Of a stretch of DNA of 25,256 nt, positions 23,665-25,256 are shown piece after piece. The DNA lies in assembly GCF_039926425.1 (NCBI RefSeq), contig NZ_JBDSWZ010000142.1, forward strand, positions 1 through 25,256, written 5' to 3'. Both the position numbers and the translations under genes were made by a program. The stretch's first letter is position 1. Each line of letters opens with the position of its first letter. This stretch comes from Dokdonella_A sp039926425 (GTDB lineage Bacteria; Pseudomonadota; Gammaproteobacteria; Xanthomonadales; Rhodanobacteraceae). The notes beneath the pieces were generated by a model. It searched no databases. It was not told the origin of the DNA and saw nothing but the letters and a program-made list of their open reading frames with translations.

Positions 23665-25176
23665 TCAGGCGGGCGCCTTGCAGAATCGATCGATGAACAT
23701 CTGATGCATCGGCATCGACTCGACACACGCGTCGATGACGCCCTTGACGCTGCGCATGAGACCTTCAAGTTCCGGCGCAGGCAGTTGATCGACCATCGGA
23801 TGGTGCGTGGCCGGCACGATGCGCTGGCCAAGCATGACCTGTACCCAACTGGTGAGAATGAACATTTCCTCGGCGTTGCGGTAAAAACGGCCGCTGCTGC
23901 GCCACAGCCGGATGGTCTCGGCGAGCGGTGCGGGGATGCTCATGGTGCGACAGTAGTCCCAGAACGGCGAGTCGTTGCGTTCCGTCGCGCAGTAGTGAAG
24001 GACCAGAAAGTCACGAATGCGCTCACATTCAAACGCGGCCTGCGCATTGTAGCGATCGATGATCGCCGGATCGAACCGGCGATCGGGGAACAGGTTCACC
24101 AGTCGCGCGATGCCCGACTGGATCATGTAGATGCTGGTGGATTCCAGAGGTTCCATGAATCCGCTTGCGAGGCCGATCGCGATGCAATTGCGATCCCAGA
24201 ATTTTTTCCGCATGCCGGTCTTGAAGCGAAGCGTGCGCGGTTCAGCCAGGGCGGGTCCATCGAGGTTTGCCAGCAACGTCGATGCGGCTTCGTCATCGCT
24301 GATGAACTGGCTCGAATAGACATAACCGTTACCGGTGCGATGTTGCAATGGAATGCGCCACTGCCATCCGGCCGAGCGCGCAGTCGAGCGCGTGAACGGC
24401 GTCGGTGGACCGACGTTTTCGCACGGCACAGCGATTGCGCGATCGCACGGAAGCCAGTGGGTCCAGTCGTCATAGCCGGCGTTCAAGGCCTGTTCGATCA
24501 GTAGCCCCCGGAAGCCCGAACAGTCGACGAACAGATCGCCTGAGATGCGCTCGCCGCTGTCGAGAACGATCGCATCGATGAAGCCGTCGGTGTCGCGCAA
24601 GACGGTTTGCGTCACCTTGCCTTCGGTGCGACGAACACCGCGCGCCTCGGCATAGTTGCGCAGAAAACGCGCATACAGCCCGGCGTCGAAATGATACGCG
24701 TACGCGATGTTGGCGAGCGGCGATGTGGGTGGAACGTCGCTGGCCGAGGCCATGAACTTGCCGAGTGGCGCCGCCGCGGTGTTGAGCGAGTAAGCGCCAA
24801 TGTCCTCGGCGACACCGGTTTTGAACGCTTTCAGCCAGTACTGATGGAACGGCAGCATGCCGTAGTCGTGGCCGACCGTGCCGAAGCCGTGGATGTAGCG
24901 ATCGCCAATCCGGCCCCAGTCGACGAACTCGATACCGAGCTTGAAGGTGCCTTGCGTCTGCTTGACGAAATCGATCTCGTCGATCTCGAGGATCTTGTTG
25001 AAGAGTTTCAGGTGCGGAACAGTGGCTTCGCCGACGCCGACCGTGCCGATTTCCTCCGATTCGATCAAGCGGATGGAGACTTGCGGACCGAGGATCTTGG
25101 CAAGTGCGGCGGCAGTCATCCAGCCGGCTGTTCCGCCGCCGACGATGACGATGTCCTTGATGCGGTTGTCGATCAT
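23665..25176 (-). CDS. Flavin-dependent tryptophan-halogenase family protein
   Basis: 503 residues, the usual length of PrnA/RebH-like halogenases. The FAD-binding GGGTAGW lies at 13-19, the catalytic lysine is K79 in GTFKLGIEF (same number as in PrnA/RebH), the halogenase signature WQWRIP is at 271-276, and an active-site glutamate is E345 in EPLESTS. All key residues are present, so the enzyme looks active with FADH2, halide and O2. The substrate is unknown; related xanthomonad enzymes were reported to brominate free indoles, and many relatives sit beside TonB-dependent receptors (recalled). An in-frame TGA four codons before ATG 25176 fixes the start. No flavin reductase or secondary-metabolite genes are nearby. 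The gap to the GH144-like gene is 130 bases. Confidence 0.92.
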   Translation of the reverse strand: MIDNRIKDIVIVGGGTAGWMTAAALAKILGPQVSIRLIESEEIGTVGVGEATVPHLKLFNKILEIDEIDFVKQTQGTFKLGIEFVDWGRIGDRYIHGFGTVGHDYGMLPFHQYWLKAFKTGVAEDIGAYSLNTAAAPLGKFMASASDVPPTSPLANIAYAYHFDAGLYARFLRNYAEARGVRRTEGKVTQTVLRDTDGFIDAIVLDSGERISGDLFVDCSGFRGLLIEQALNAGYDDWTHWLPCDRAIAVPCENVGPPTPFTRSTARSAGWQWRIPLQHRTGNGYVYSSQFISDDEAASTLLANLDGPALAEPRTLRFKTGMRKKFWDRNCIAIGLASGFMEPLESTSIYMIQSGIARLVNLFPDRRFDPAIIDRYNAQAAFECERIRDFLVLHYCATERNDSPFWDYCRTMSIPAPLAETIRLWRSSGRFYRNAEEMFILTSWVQVMLGQRIVPATHHPMVDQLPAPELEGLMRSVKGVIDACVESMPMHQMFIDRFCKAPA

Positions 25177-25191
25177 ACGGGAACGTCAACT

Positions 25192-25220
25192 CCGGAAAAA
25201 CAAAGCCCGCGTGGCGGGCT
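25192..25220 (-). terminator. Intrinsic terminator of an unseen gene to the right, upstream of the halogenase gene
   Basis: AGCCCGC (25204-25210) and GCGGGCT (25214-25220) form a perfect 7-base stem with a 3-base loop. Read on the minus strand, the stem is followed by TTGTTTTT. It would end a minus-strand transcript entering from beyond the window. The halogenase ATG lies 28 bases after the stem, so the halogenase gene either relies on read-through or has a promoter I cannot identify. Confidence 0.7.
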
Positions 25221-25256
25221 CTGTGAAGCAACTCAAGTCTGATCTCCTCGCCGGGC

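Overview
The window is GC-rich with short intergenic gaps and reads as a chromosomal segment of a gammaproteobacterium. Its make-up (kdp, gltX, a zur-like gene, an Entner-Doudoroff operon with zwf and glk, and a PrnA-like halogenase next to a glycan locus) fits the Xanthomonadales (Lysobacter/Xanthomonas/Rhodanobacter relatives). That placement is inference from gene content and protein style, not from a marker gene. No stretch longer than 300 bases lacks a gene. No tRNA, rRNA, insertion sequence, CRISPR array or prophage gene was seen.

Left part (1-6956): the end of kdpC, then kdpD-kdpE (high-affinity potassium uptake control), gltX, a small membrane protein with a zinc ribbon, and a Fur-family Zur-like regulator, all on +. 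An SGNH hydrolase on the minus strand meets the zur gene tail to tail. This part is mostly housekeeping and ion homeostasis.

Middle and right (7133-23534): a glucan-to-pyruvate locus. On +, a GH1 beta-glucosidase is followed by zwf-glk-pgl-edd-eda, with overlapping or nearly abutting genes; together these convert a glucoside to glucose, glucose-6-phosphate, 6-phosphogluconate, KDPG, then pyruvate and glyceraldehyde-3-phosphate. Divergent from the beta-glucosidase lies a MalK/UgpC-type ABC ATPase, and the shared upstream region holds a clear LacI-type palindrome. Converging on eda is a minus-strand operon: a GH144-like (PF10091-type) lipoprotein glucanase, a sugar-binding lipoprotein, two CUT1 permeases and a 1066-residue exported multidomain protein with discoidin and alpha/alpha-barrel features. 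The last four of these genes are joined by ATGA overlaps. The simplest model is extracytoplasmic cleavage of a beta-glucan (beta-1,2-linked if the GH144 assignment holds), ABC import of the oligosaccharides, cytosolic hydrolysis by GH1, and channelling of glucose into the Entner-Doudoroff route.

Right edge (23665-25256): a flavin-dependent tryptophan-halogenase-like gene on the minus strand. Before it sits an intrinsic terminator that closes an unseen gene to the right.

The most interesting items are the large toroid/discoidin protein as a candidate unclassified glycosidase, the integrated glucan-to-ED layout with the ATPase split from its permeases, the LacI-type operator without a regulator gene in the window, and the halogenase beside a glycan locus.
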